A stretch of DNA of 5,732 bases from positions 1-5,732 of the forward strand of contig CANQXN010000110.1 of assembly GCA_947627815.1 (NCBI GenBank), in the 5' to 3' direction. The notes under the pieces are model-generated. The model worked only from the letters and a program-made list of their open reading frames with translations, did no database searches and had not been told where the DNA came from. Numbering within the stretch: position 1 is the first letter of the stretch; each line of letters opens with the position of its first letter. Shown piece by piece: positions 1-5,600 of this stretch. Both the position numbers and the translations under genes were made by a program. Origin of the DNA: an uncultured Clostridia bacterium (lineage in GTDB: Bacteria > Bacillota > Clostridia > Oscillospirales > CAG-272).

Positions 1-550
1 CCATGCGGGTGCAATAGCCCTCGGTCATTTCGAGATAGCGCACGCCTTTGGCCTTGGTGCCGTACATGGTGCCAACCATGCTGCGGGCGCCTTTGCCGAG
101 GTCTTCCATGCCCGCGCCGATGACAAGACCGCCTTCCGAGAACGCGGACTGCGTGCGGCCGTAAACGATCTGGAGGAAGAGTTCGCGCATCGCGGTGTTG
201 ATGGCGTCGCAGACGAGGTCGGTGTTAAGCGCCTCGAGAATCGTCTTGCCGGGGAGAATCTCGGCGGCCATGGCGGCGGAATGTGTCATGCCGGAGCAGC
301 CGATGGTCTCGACCAGCGCTTCCTCAATGACGCCGTTTTTCACATTCAGGGAGAGTTTGCAGGCGCCCTGCTGCGGTGCGCACCAGCCCACCCCGTGGGT
401 ATATCCCGAAATATCGGTGATCTGTTTGGACTGAACCCATTTGCCTTCTTCAGGAATGGGCGCCGGCCCGTGATCCGGACCCTTTGCGACCTTGCACATG
501 GCCGCCACTTCCTGGCTCATGGCATATTCGCATTTGCATTCATTGCTCAT
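1..550 (-). CDS. NifU-like iron-sulfur cluster assembly scaffold protein (partial, C-terminus outside window)
   Basis: The 183 codons visible from ATG at 550 run open to the left edge, so the C-terminus and stop are missing. The protein matches the clostridial Fe-S scaffold family (IscU/NifU N-terminal fold) that I recognise from its wording: GPAPIPEEGKW (residues 28-38), HGVGWCAPQQG (52-62), ETIGCSGMTHSAAMAAEI (81-98) and YLEMTEGY (172-179). The role known for this fold is to hold a nascent Fe-S cluster in the cytoplasm and pass it to client proteins. Likely ligands are Cys85 together with Cys57 or Cys64 and Cys114; this assignment is by position only. The start at 550 is supported by AAGGAG at 559-564, 8 nt upstream. 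An in-frame ATG at 518-520 would remove ten residues that carry a Cys-Lys-Cys motif (5-7), but it has no ribosome binding site. In related genomes this gene often precedes a GGGtGRT-family gene, which would lie left of the window. Family call is confident; biochemical role is inferred. Confidence 0.88.
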   Translation of the reverse strand, partial: MSNECKCEYAMSQEVAAMCKVAKGPDHGPAPIPEEGKWVQSKQITDISGYTHGVGWCAPQQGACKLSLNVKNGVIEEALVETIGCSGMTHSAAMAAEILPGKTILEALNTDLVCDAINTAMRELFLQIVYGRTQSAFSEGGLVIGAGMEDLGKGARSMVGTMYGTKAKGVRYLEMTEGYCTRM

Positions 551-631
551 GATGGTATCTCCTTATGTTTTTGCTAAGTCGGACAAAAAGACCGGACGGT
601 TTTCCTCCCTTCTTCCTGTCCTTTCCTCCCT

Positions 632-660
632 ATTATACAGGATTCCCCTGAGAAAATCAA
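632..660 (-). promoter_or_regulatory. Sigma-A type promoter of the Fe-S scaffold gene
   Basis: On the minus strand, TTGATT (655-660) and a perfect TATAAT (632-637) are separated by 17 bp. This predicts a transcript start near 625 and a leader of about 75 nt. The early leader is almost all purine (roughly 601-630) and contains GGAGG-like stretches with no start codon after them; the true ribosome binding site is the AAGGAG at 559-564. I see no convincing riboswitch or attenuator in the leader. Confidence 0.78.
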
Positions 661-702
661 CCATTTTTTGAAAAAAACTGCCCGGTTGGCAGAAAGTTGT
701 CC

Positions 703-738
703 TTGCGCTTCGGCCGCTTTTTTTGTATACTGTATACA
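703..738 (+). promoter_or_regulatory. Promoter with overlapping 15-bp palindromic operator candidate
   Basis: TTGCGC (703-708) and TATACT (726-731), 17 bp apart, form a plausible promoter reading right toward the small membrane protein gene at 770. Covering the -10 box is TGTATACTGTATACA (724-738), two GTATAC hexamers around a central T that make a near-perfect odd-length dyad. A repressor bound there would block RNA polymerase directly. GTATAC-type half sites are known from some GntR-family operators, but no regulator gene is visible here, so the regulator is unknown. The divergent promoter at 632-660 lies about 45 bp away and might be affected too. Confidence 0.5.
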
Positions 739-769
739 GAAATCCCCGTCAAAGGAGCCTGCCTCTGCC

Positions 770-1009
770 ATGAAAAAATATCTCACCGTACATACCGTCA
801 CTTTCCGCTTGGCGTTCGCCCTGCTCTCGCTGGTGCTTCTCGCTTCCCTCGCGCTGGCCGCCTGGATCCTCACGGGAAGCGAAAGCGACCTCGCCGACAT
901 CCTGCGCTTAGCACCCCTGATCCTGCGGGAGATCGCGCTCTCGTTGGTGCTGGCCTGCGGCGGCTGTTTGGCGCTCGAGGCCGGCCTTGTCCTGACCGAC
1001 GCGCCCTGA
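770..1009 (+). CDS. Small two-helix membrane protein of unknown function (79 aa)
   Basis: I do not recognise this protein. The start at ATG 770 is chosen because AAAGGAG lies at 751-757 (12 nt upstream, a little long) and because the -10 box at 726-731 precedes it; an in-frame upstream ATG at 668 lies before that promoter. The product has a short basic N-terminus (MKKY), a first hydrophobic segment at about 12-34 ending in AAWIL, a polar acidic loop (GSESDLADI, 36-44), and a second hydrophobic segment at about 47-75 containing Cys63 and Cys66 in CGGC. It ends in LTDAP. It has no recognisable catalytic motif. The N-terminal charge predicts a cytoplasmic N-terminus with both ends inside and a short external loop. 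It has its own promoter and terminator, so it looks like a single-gene unit. GC-rich third positions, the ribosome binding site and the bracketing signals support a real gene; a chance open frame is still possible. Confidence 0.6.
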   Translation: MKKYLTVHTVTFRLAFALLSLVLLASLALAAWILTGSESDLADILRLAPLILREIALSLVLACGGCLALEAGLVLTDAP

Positions 1010-1061
1010 TCGCCTCCTCCGCTCTTCTCTCTGCCCTCTTCTCTCTTCTCTTTCTCCCCCT
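1010..1061 (+). other. Pyrimidine-rich tract between gene end and terminator
   Basis: From the TGA of the small membrane protein to the terminator stem the plus strand is almost all C and T, with CTCTTCTC-like runs repeating and only a few purines. It is not translated in any frame I can support. It may be an unstructured RNA landing site such as Rho or ribonuclease use, or simply low-complexity sequence. Confidence 0.4.
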
Positions 1062-1085
1062 GCCCCCTCATGGGGGCTTCTTTTT
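1062..1085 (+). terminator. Intrinsic terminator of the small membrane protein gene
   Basis: GCCCCC (1062-1067) pairs with GGGGGC (1072-1077) around a TCAT loop, followed by TTCTTTTT. It is a 6-bp all-GC stem with a U-rich tail, reading on the plus strand. A TTTGCGCGCAAA palindrome (1083-1094) follows directly and overlaps the tail. Confidence 0.8.
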
Positions 1086-1185
1086 GCGCGCAAACATCAA
1101 AATGCGGTTTTTCCGGATAATTCCTACTTTGAAAAAAACCTCGGATTGTTTACAATTTATTCATATAGACCTTGTCCGGTTGGTG

Positions 1186-1191
1186 TATAAT
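1186..1191 (+). promoter_or_regulatory. -10 box of the carboxypeptidase-like gene
   Basis: A perfect TATAAT lies 58 bp upstream of the ATG at 1250, implying a leader of about 50 nt. No good -35 box sits at the right distance; the best-spaced hexamer is AT-rich and poor, so the promoter may need an activator or another sigma contact. A second possibility just upstream is TTGAAA (1129-1134) with TACAAT (1151-1156), 16 bp apart. I cannot decide between one or two start sites. Confidence 0.55.
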
Positions 1192-1249
1192 AGAAGGCGA
1201 ACCACTCCGTCAAACGGGAGAGAAGGAAATTTAAAGAGAGGTACTACAA

Positions 1250-2359
1250 ATGGACGAAGAAAAAAGTTCCTCGGCAAAGACGCCGAACAAGAAAAACCTT
1301 GGTATTCTGATCATGACGCTCTGCATTGTGTTGGTCGTGATCATCCTCATTATCGTCATCGCCGTCAACAGCGGAAGTGATGACGAAACCTCCACACCGC
1401 AGGAATCCACCACGCCCGTAGCCAGTGCCTCTGACGATGTTTCCAGCACGCCTTCCGAGAGTGAAAGCAATCCGGCATCCGCCTCTTCCGCCGTGCCGGA
1501 AAGCACCTCCACGCCGGTAACGACGAGCAAACCTGTAGAGCCTGTCAATCCCGTCGATCCCACCATCAGCGAGACGGTCTCGAAAGCGCCCGCCGAGGGC
1601 AAGGTGACGCTGAACAACAACAGCACCTCCGACGGCAACCTCGTTTTGGCCGACAGCACGCACCCCTTTACGCAGAGCTTCCCGGGCGGCACCGAAACCA
1701 CAATCAGTGAGGCTACCGCCGCCGGATTCTATATGCTGGCGCAAAAGTACAAGGTCATCAACTATGACACCTACCTGCGCACCGAGGCCGCCAAGGCGTT
1801 TGACAGCCTGATGCAGACCTTCGGCTCCGTGTCGCATGTCGATTACATCGACGCGTTCCGGGTGGAAGCCTATTCCGCGACCCGCAACCCCAAGAACAGC
1901 TATCTTTTGACCGGCAACGCCGTGAGCCTGCTCATCCGCGTGGGCGGCGACAGCACCGACACCTACGGCTTCGACTACTCCTCCTACAAAGTCACGGTGG
2001 ACGGCAAGAGCATGACCTATGAGGCTTGGTTCAAGGCCAACTGCGCCAAATACGGCTTCTATTATGTCGGCCCGACCGGCACCAACAAGAACCACCTTTC
2101 GGGCGACTTCATCTATGTCGGCTCGATTCATGCCGCCGGCGTGACCGCCGCGGGCGGACTGGACAAGTATCTCGCCGCTGTCAAAGCCGGTACGGTGACT
2201 TCCGCGACCGCCGCTGACGGTTCGGTCTGGACGGTGAAATATCAGGCCGCTTCGACCAACGGGAACACCACCGATGTGGAAATTCCCGCCGGCGCAAGCT
2301 ATGTCGTCTCGGGCGACAACATGGGCGGCTTCATCATCGCCTACCGCACCGCTGAGTAA
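1250..2359 (+). CDS. Membrane-anchored protein with degenerate VanY/M15-like D,D-carboxypeptidase domain (probable pseudoenzyme)
   Basis: This 369-residue protein has a charged cytoplasmic N-terminus (1-16), one membrane helix (about 17-39) and a Ser/Thr/Pro-rich stalk (about 42-118), then a globular outer domain (about 128-365). AGAGAGG at 1235-1241, 8 nt upstream, fixes the start. The outer domain follows the order of peptidase M15 (VanY-type D,D-carboxypeptidases, which trim peptidoglycan stem peptides): an LVLADSTHPF segment (131-140, like LVLVN-HP), LRTEAAKAF (176-184), DAFR (201-204, like GYR), TGNAVSL (221-227), YEAWFKANCAKYGFYY (257-272), FIYVGSIHA (287-295), GLDKYL (303-308) and a tail VSGDNMGGFI (353-362). 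In the family, SxHxxGxAxD and ExxH bind zinc; here these become SYLLTGNAVS (217-226) and LSGD (283-286), so His, Asp, Glu and the last His are all replaced. The frame is intact with promoter and ribosome binding site, so it is probably a working non-enzymatic protein, perhaps a wall-binding or regulatory one. The M15 link is from motif order, not an alignment program. Confidence 0.75.
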   Translation: MDEEKSSSAKTPNKKNLGILIMTLCIVLVVIILIIVIAVNSGSDDETSTPQESTTPVASASDDVSSTPSESESNPASASSAVPESTSTPVTTSKPVEPVNPVDPTISETVSKAPAEGKVTLNNNSTSDGNLVLADSTHPFTQSFPGGTETTISEATAAGFYMLAQKYKVINYDTYLRTEAAKAFDSLMQTFGSVSHVDYIDAFRVEAYSATRNPKNSYLLTGNAVSLLIRVGGDSTDTYGFDYSSYKVTVDGKSMTYEAWFKANCAKYGFYYVGPTGTNKNHLSGDFIYVGSIHAAGVTAAGGLDKYLAAVKAGTVTSATAADGSVWTVKYQAASTNGNTTDVEIPAGASYVVSGDNMGGFIIAYRTAE

Positions 2360-2376
2360 AGAAGAAGAATAAAAAA

Positions 2377-2414
2377 TGTGGGGGCGCCCTTTTTCAAAAA
2401 AGGGCGCCCCCACA
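2377..2414. terminator. Long perfect palindrome 1, terminator-like
   Basis: TGTGGGGGCGCCCTTTTT (2377-2394) is perfectly complementary to 2397-2414, giving an 18-bp stem with a 2-nt loop, 17 bp after the stop of the carboxypeptidase-like gene. Read on the minus strand it is followed by six Ts (complement of 2371-2376), a standard terminator for transcripts arriving from the oxidoreductase side. On the plus strand it has no U-tail of its own. Confidence 0.7.
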
Positions 2415-2416
2415 CC

Positions 2417-2475
2417 CCCTCGCGGAAAAACGAAATAAAAAGAAAGGGCAGATGCCCTTTTCTTTTTTCTTTTTT
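2417..2475 (+). repeat. 59-bp direct repeat, copy A
   Basis: Copy A matches copy B, 123 bp downstream, at 57 of 59 positions; the differences are at 2432 (G versus A) and 2449 (C versus T). The similarity continues, with gaps, through AAAGTT, GGGG and GGATTCTT beyond the 59 bp in both copies. It begins CCCTCGCGG, runs through an A-rich stretch, and ends in a hairpin and T-tract. Confidence 0.85.
2443..2475 (+). terminator. Terminator hairpin in repeat copy A (probably bidirectional)
   Basis: AAAGGGC (2443-2449) pairs with GCCCTTT (2454-2460) around AGAT, followed by a T-tract broken only by two Cs up to 2475. This is the first hairpin with a true U-tail after the plus-strand gene ending at 2359. 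On the minus strand the same hairpin is followed by CTTTTTATTT, so it could also stop transcripts from the oxidoreductase. Confidence 0.75.
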
Positions 2476-2495
2476 GGAAAGTTCTTGGGGTTCGG

Positions 2496-2527
2496 GGGAT
2501 TCTTTCGGCCGCTTGCGGCCAAATCCC
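2496..2527. repeat. GC-rich two-tier inverted repeat between the direct repeats
   Basis: GGCCGC (2507-2512) and GCGGCC (2515-2520) form an inner 6-bp stem around TT. Outside it, GGGATT (2496-2501) pairs with AATCCC (2522-2527), giving an outer stem with an asymmetric internal loop. It has no adjacent U-tract, so I treat it as part of the repeat array rather than a terminator. Confidence 0.6.
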
Positions 2528-2539
2528 TCCGGGGCAGCA

Positions 2540-2598
2540 CCCTCGCGGAAAAACAAAATAAAAAGAAAGGGTAGATGCCCTTTTCTTTTTTCTTTTTT
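2540..2598 (+). repeat. 59-bp direct repeat, copy B
   Basis: Second copy of the 59-bp unit that starts at 2417, offset by 123 bp. The changed base at 2572 (T in place of C) sits in the hairpin stem and still pairs as a G-U wobble in RNA, which fits selection for the fold, although two substitutions are too few to prove it. Confidence 0.85.
2566..2598 (+). terminator. Terminator hairpin in repeat copy B (probably bidirectional)
   Basis: AAAGGGT (2566-2572) pairs with GCCCTTT (2577-2583) around AGAT, with one G-U pair next to the loop, then a T-tract to 2598. On the minus strand an A/T-rich run with TTTTATTTTG follows the stem, giving a second candidate stop for the oxidoreductase transcript. 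Confidence 0.7.
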
Positions 2599-2615
2599 AA
2601 AGTTTTGGGGGGATT

Positions 2616-2649
2616 CTTAAGGGGGACTTTTTCAAAAGTCCCCCTTAAG
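2616..2649. terminator. Long perfect palindrome 2, next to the oxidoreductase stop
   Basis: CTTAAGGGGGACTTTT (2616-2631) is perfectly complementary to 2634-2649, a 16-bp stem with a 2-nt loop, ending 4 bp from the oxidoreductase stop codon. On the minus strand, RNA would fold here just after translation ends, which may protect the 3' end. No U-run follows on that strand. On the plus strand the flank TTAATTATT is weakly U-rich and might stop readthrough into the oxidoreductase. Confidence 0.6.
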
Positions 2650-2653
2650 TTAA

Positions 2654-5600
2654 TTATTCATATAATTTCCCGTATTTCGTGAGGCGTTCGTACTTGGCGG
2701 TGGCGTTCTTGACGGCCTTTTCGAAAAGTTCGTTGGCGCGTTCCGGGAACTGCTGTACCAAGCGAGCGTACCGCGTCTCGCTCTTAATGAACTCGGTGTA
2801 ATCCGCGCTCGGCTCCTTAGAGTCAAGCGTAAAGGGATTCTTGCCCTCGAGGCGAGCGGCGGGATTGAAGCGGAACATATGCCAGTAACCGGCATCGACC
2901 GCGCGTTTCATTTCCAGCTGGCAGTTGGTCATACCGCCCTTGACGCCGTGCATTTCGCAAGGCGCGTAGCCGATGATAAGCGAAGGACCGTTGTAAGCCT
3001 CGGCTTCCACCAAAGCCTTCATCGTCTGGTTCATGTCGGCGCCCATCGCCACCTGTGCCACATAGACATAGCCGTAAGACATGGCGATTTCGGCGAGGTT
3101 CTTCTTGCCGATGGCCTTGCCGGCGGCGGCAAACTGCGCCACCTGGCCGACCTGGCTGGCCTTGGAAGCCTGACCGCCGGTGTTGGAATAAACTTCGGTA
3201 TCGAAGACGAAGACATTCACATTCTCGCCGGAGGCAAGGACATGGTCGAGACCACCGAAGCCGATGTCATAAGCCCAGCCGTCGCCGCCGAAGATCCAGA
3301 CCGACTTCTTGGCGAGATAGTCTTTCTCGGCGAGAATCGCGCGCTCGGTCTTGCAAGCGCCTGTCGTGTCGGCATTGACAGCGGCCTCCAGCATGGTGAC
3401 AAGCGTCTTGGTAGCTTCCGCGTTGGCTTTGCTGTCATTGGCGGTTGCCAAATAGTTGTCGATGATCGCCTGCTTGGCGGGATCGGCGCTGTAGTCAAGG
3501 CTCTTGACATAGCCGATCAGCTTGTCGCGGACGGCGTTCTGACCGACCAGCATACCGTAGCCGTGTTCGGCGTTGTCCTCGAAGAGGGAGTTTGCCCAAG
3601 CGGGGCCGCGGCCGCTTTCGCGGTTCACGGTGTAAGGCGTTGCCGGCGCGGAACCGCCCCAGATGGAGGAGCAGCCGGTGGCGTTGGAAATGTACATCCG
3701 TTCGCCGAAGAGCTGGGTCACAAGGCGGGCATAGGAAGTCTCGGCGCAGCCGGCGCAGGAGCCGGAGAACTCAAGGAGCGGCTGGTTGAACTGGCTGCCC
3801 TTGACGGTCGTCTCGGCAAAAGGAAGCTCCTTCTTGGAGACATGCGCCACCGCGTAATCGAAGGCGGCCTGTTCGGGCAGGGCGGCTTCCTGCGGCACCA
3901 TGGTCAGGGCGCGCTTTTCGGGCTTGGTGGGGCAGGCTTTGACGCAAAGCTCGCAGCCCATGCAGTCGAGCGGCGAAATGGTCATGGTGAACTTGAGGTT
4001 CTCACAGCCCTTGCCGATCATCTTGGCGGTGTACTGCATGGAAGAAGGCGCCGCGGCCACTTCGGATTCGTTCAGCGCGAAGGGACGGATGGCGGCGTGC
4101 GGGCAGACAAAGGCGCAGTTGTTGCACTGAATGCAGTTTTCGGGATGCCATACCGGCACCGAAACGGCAACGCCGCGCTTCTCATACGCGGCGGCGCCCT
4201 GCGGGAAGGTGCCGTCCACATATTTTTCAAAGGCGGAAACCGGCAGGCTGTCGCCGTCCATCTTGCCCACGGGCGTCACGATGCTGTTGACAAATTCAAC
4301 GAGATCGGCGCGAGGACCTTCGGCCGAAGCGGCGGCAGCGGTAGCAACCGCGTTCTTCCATTCTTCCGGCACGATGACAGGCACCACGGCGTCCACGCCG
4401 GCGTCAATGGCCTTGTAGTTCAGCTCGACAACGGCCTCGCCCTTCTTCAAATAGGACTTCTTGGCCATGTACTTCATGTACTCCACCGCCTCGGCAATGG
4501 GCATGATGCCGGCCAGCTTGAAGAAAGCGGACTGGAGGATCGTGTTGGTGCGCTTGCCCATACCGATTTCCAGCGCCTTGTCAATGGCGTTGATGATATA
4601 GAAATGAATGTTGTTGTTGGCAATGTAAGCCTTCGTCTCGGCGGACAGGTGACGGTCGAGTTCGTCCGGCGTCCACTGGCAGTTGAGCAAGAAGGTGCCG
4701 CCCGGCTTGACATCGTTGACGATCTTGTAGCCCTTCGTCATGTAGGAGGGGTTGTGGCAGGCCACAAAGTCAGCCTTTGTGACATAATAGGGCGATTTGA
4801 TCGGCTTGTCGCCGAAGCGCAGGTGGGAAATGGTCACGCCGCCGGTCTTCTTCGAGTCATACTGGAAGTACGCCTGAATAAACTTGTCGGTGTGGTCGCC
4901 GATGATTTTGATGGAGTTCTTGTTCGCGCCGACGGTGCCGTCGCCGCCAAGACCCCAGAATTTGCAGGAAATGGTGCCTTCCGCCGCCGTATCGGGGCAG
5001 GCGTGTTCGGGCAGAGAGTGGCCGGTGACATCGTCCACGATGCCGATGGTGAAATCGTTTTTCGGCGTCTTGGCCGCCAGATTTTCATAAACGGCGAAGA
5101 TGCTGGAAGGCGGGGTGTCCTTGGAGCCGAGACCGTAACGGCCGCCCACCACATCGATCTTGCGTCCCTCTCTTGCGAGCGCGGCGACGACATCGAGGTA
5201 GAGAGGCTCGCCTAAAGAGCCAGGCTCTTTGGTGCGGTCGAGAACGGCGATCTTTTTAACGCTCTTGGGGATAGCGTTCGAAAGACGGTCGGCGCAGAAA
5301 GGACGGTAGAGGTGAACCTTGACAAGGCCGACCTTTTCGCCCTGCGCGGTGAGGTAATCGATGACTTCCTCCGCCACATCGCAGACCGAACCCATGGCCA
5401 CGATGACGCGGTCGGCGTCCGGCGCGCCGTAATAGTCGAACAGGCCGTAGTGCGTGCCGATCTTTTCGTTGACCTTGTTCATGTATTCTTCCACAATGGC
5501 GGGGAGCGCTTCGTAATACTTGTTGCAAGCCTCTCTGTGCTGGAAGAAGATGTCGCCGTTTTCAGCCGAGCCGCGCAGCACGGGATGCTCGGGATTCAGC

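Larger units (their letters stand above)
2377..2649. repeat. Composite repeat array between convergent genes
   Basis: Nearly the whole 294-bp gap between the two converging genes is one ordered structure: long palindrome (2377-2414), 59-bp repeat A (2417-2475), GC-rich hairpin (2496-2527), 59-bp repeat B (2540-2598), long palindrome (2616-2649). The two outer palindromes share a design: GGGGG, a few bases, CTTTTTC then AAAA, and CCCCC. The unit looks like a REP/BIME-type intergenic element doubling as a two-way terminator. I see no transposase or clear target-site duplication. Confidence 0.7.

Noticed and set aside
581..600. Attenuator or riboswitch in the leader of the Fe-S scaffold gene (ACCGTCCGGT next to a T-run)
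   Set aside because: The arms are only 4 bp with a 2-nt loop, too weak for a terminator, and no conserved riboswitch core is visible.
668..769. Upstream in-frame ATG extending the small membrane protein to 113 residues
   Set aside because: The ATG at 668 lies before the promoter at 703-731 and has no ribosome binding site; the extension contains the operator-like palindrome.
574..1071. 165-residue minus-strand frame across the divergent promoters and the small membrane gene
   Set aside because: It is highly Arg/Ser/Glu-rich from antisense pyrimidine tracts, has no family likeness, and would run through both promoters.
1244..2413. 389-residue open frame on the minus strand over the carboxypeptidase-like gene
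   Set aside because: It starts inside palindrome 1 with no ribosome binding site, and its product is a Gly/Arg/Val-rich shadow. The plus strand has a promoter, ribosome binding site, membrane anchor and domain motifs.
2417..2598. CRISPR-like repeats
   Set aside because: Only two copies, 59 bp each, with internal terminators and a structured spacer; no cas genes and no regular array.
2378..2620. 80-residue plus-strand frame through the repeat array with a repeated PSRKN-IKRKGRCPFLFSFL peptide
   Set aside because: It opens with GTG inside a palindrome, lacks a ribosome binding site, and its peptide repeat only reflects the 123-bp offset being divisible by three. The DNA is better explained as hairpins and T-tracts.
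2879..5215. 778-residue open frame on the plus strand, antisense to the oxidoreductase
   Set aside because: It is a shadow of a GC-rich coding frame on the other strand. The product is rich in His, Gly, Val and Arg with no family signature, while the minus strand encodes an unmistakable, motif-complete enzyme.
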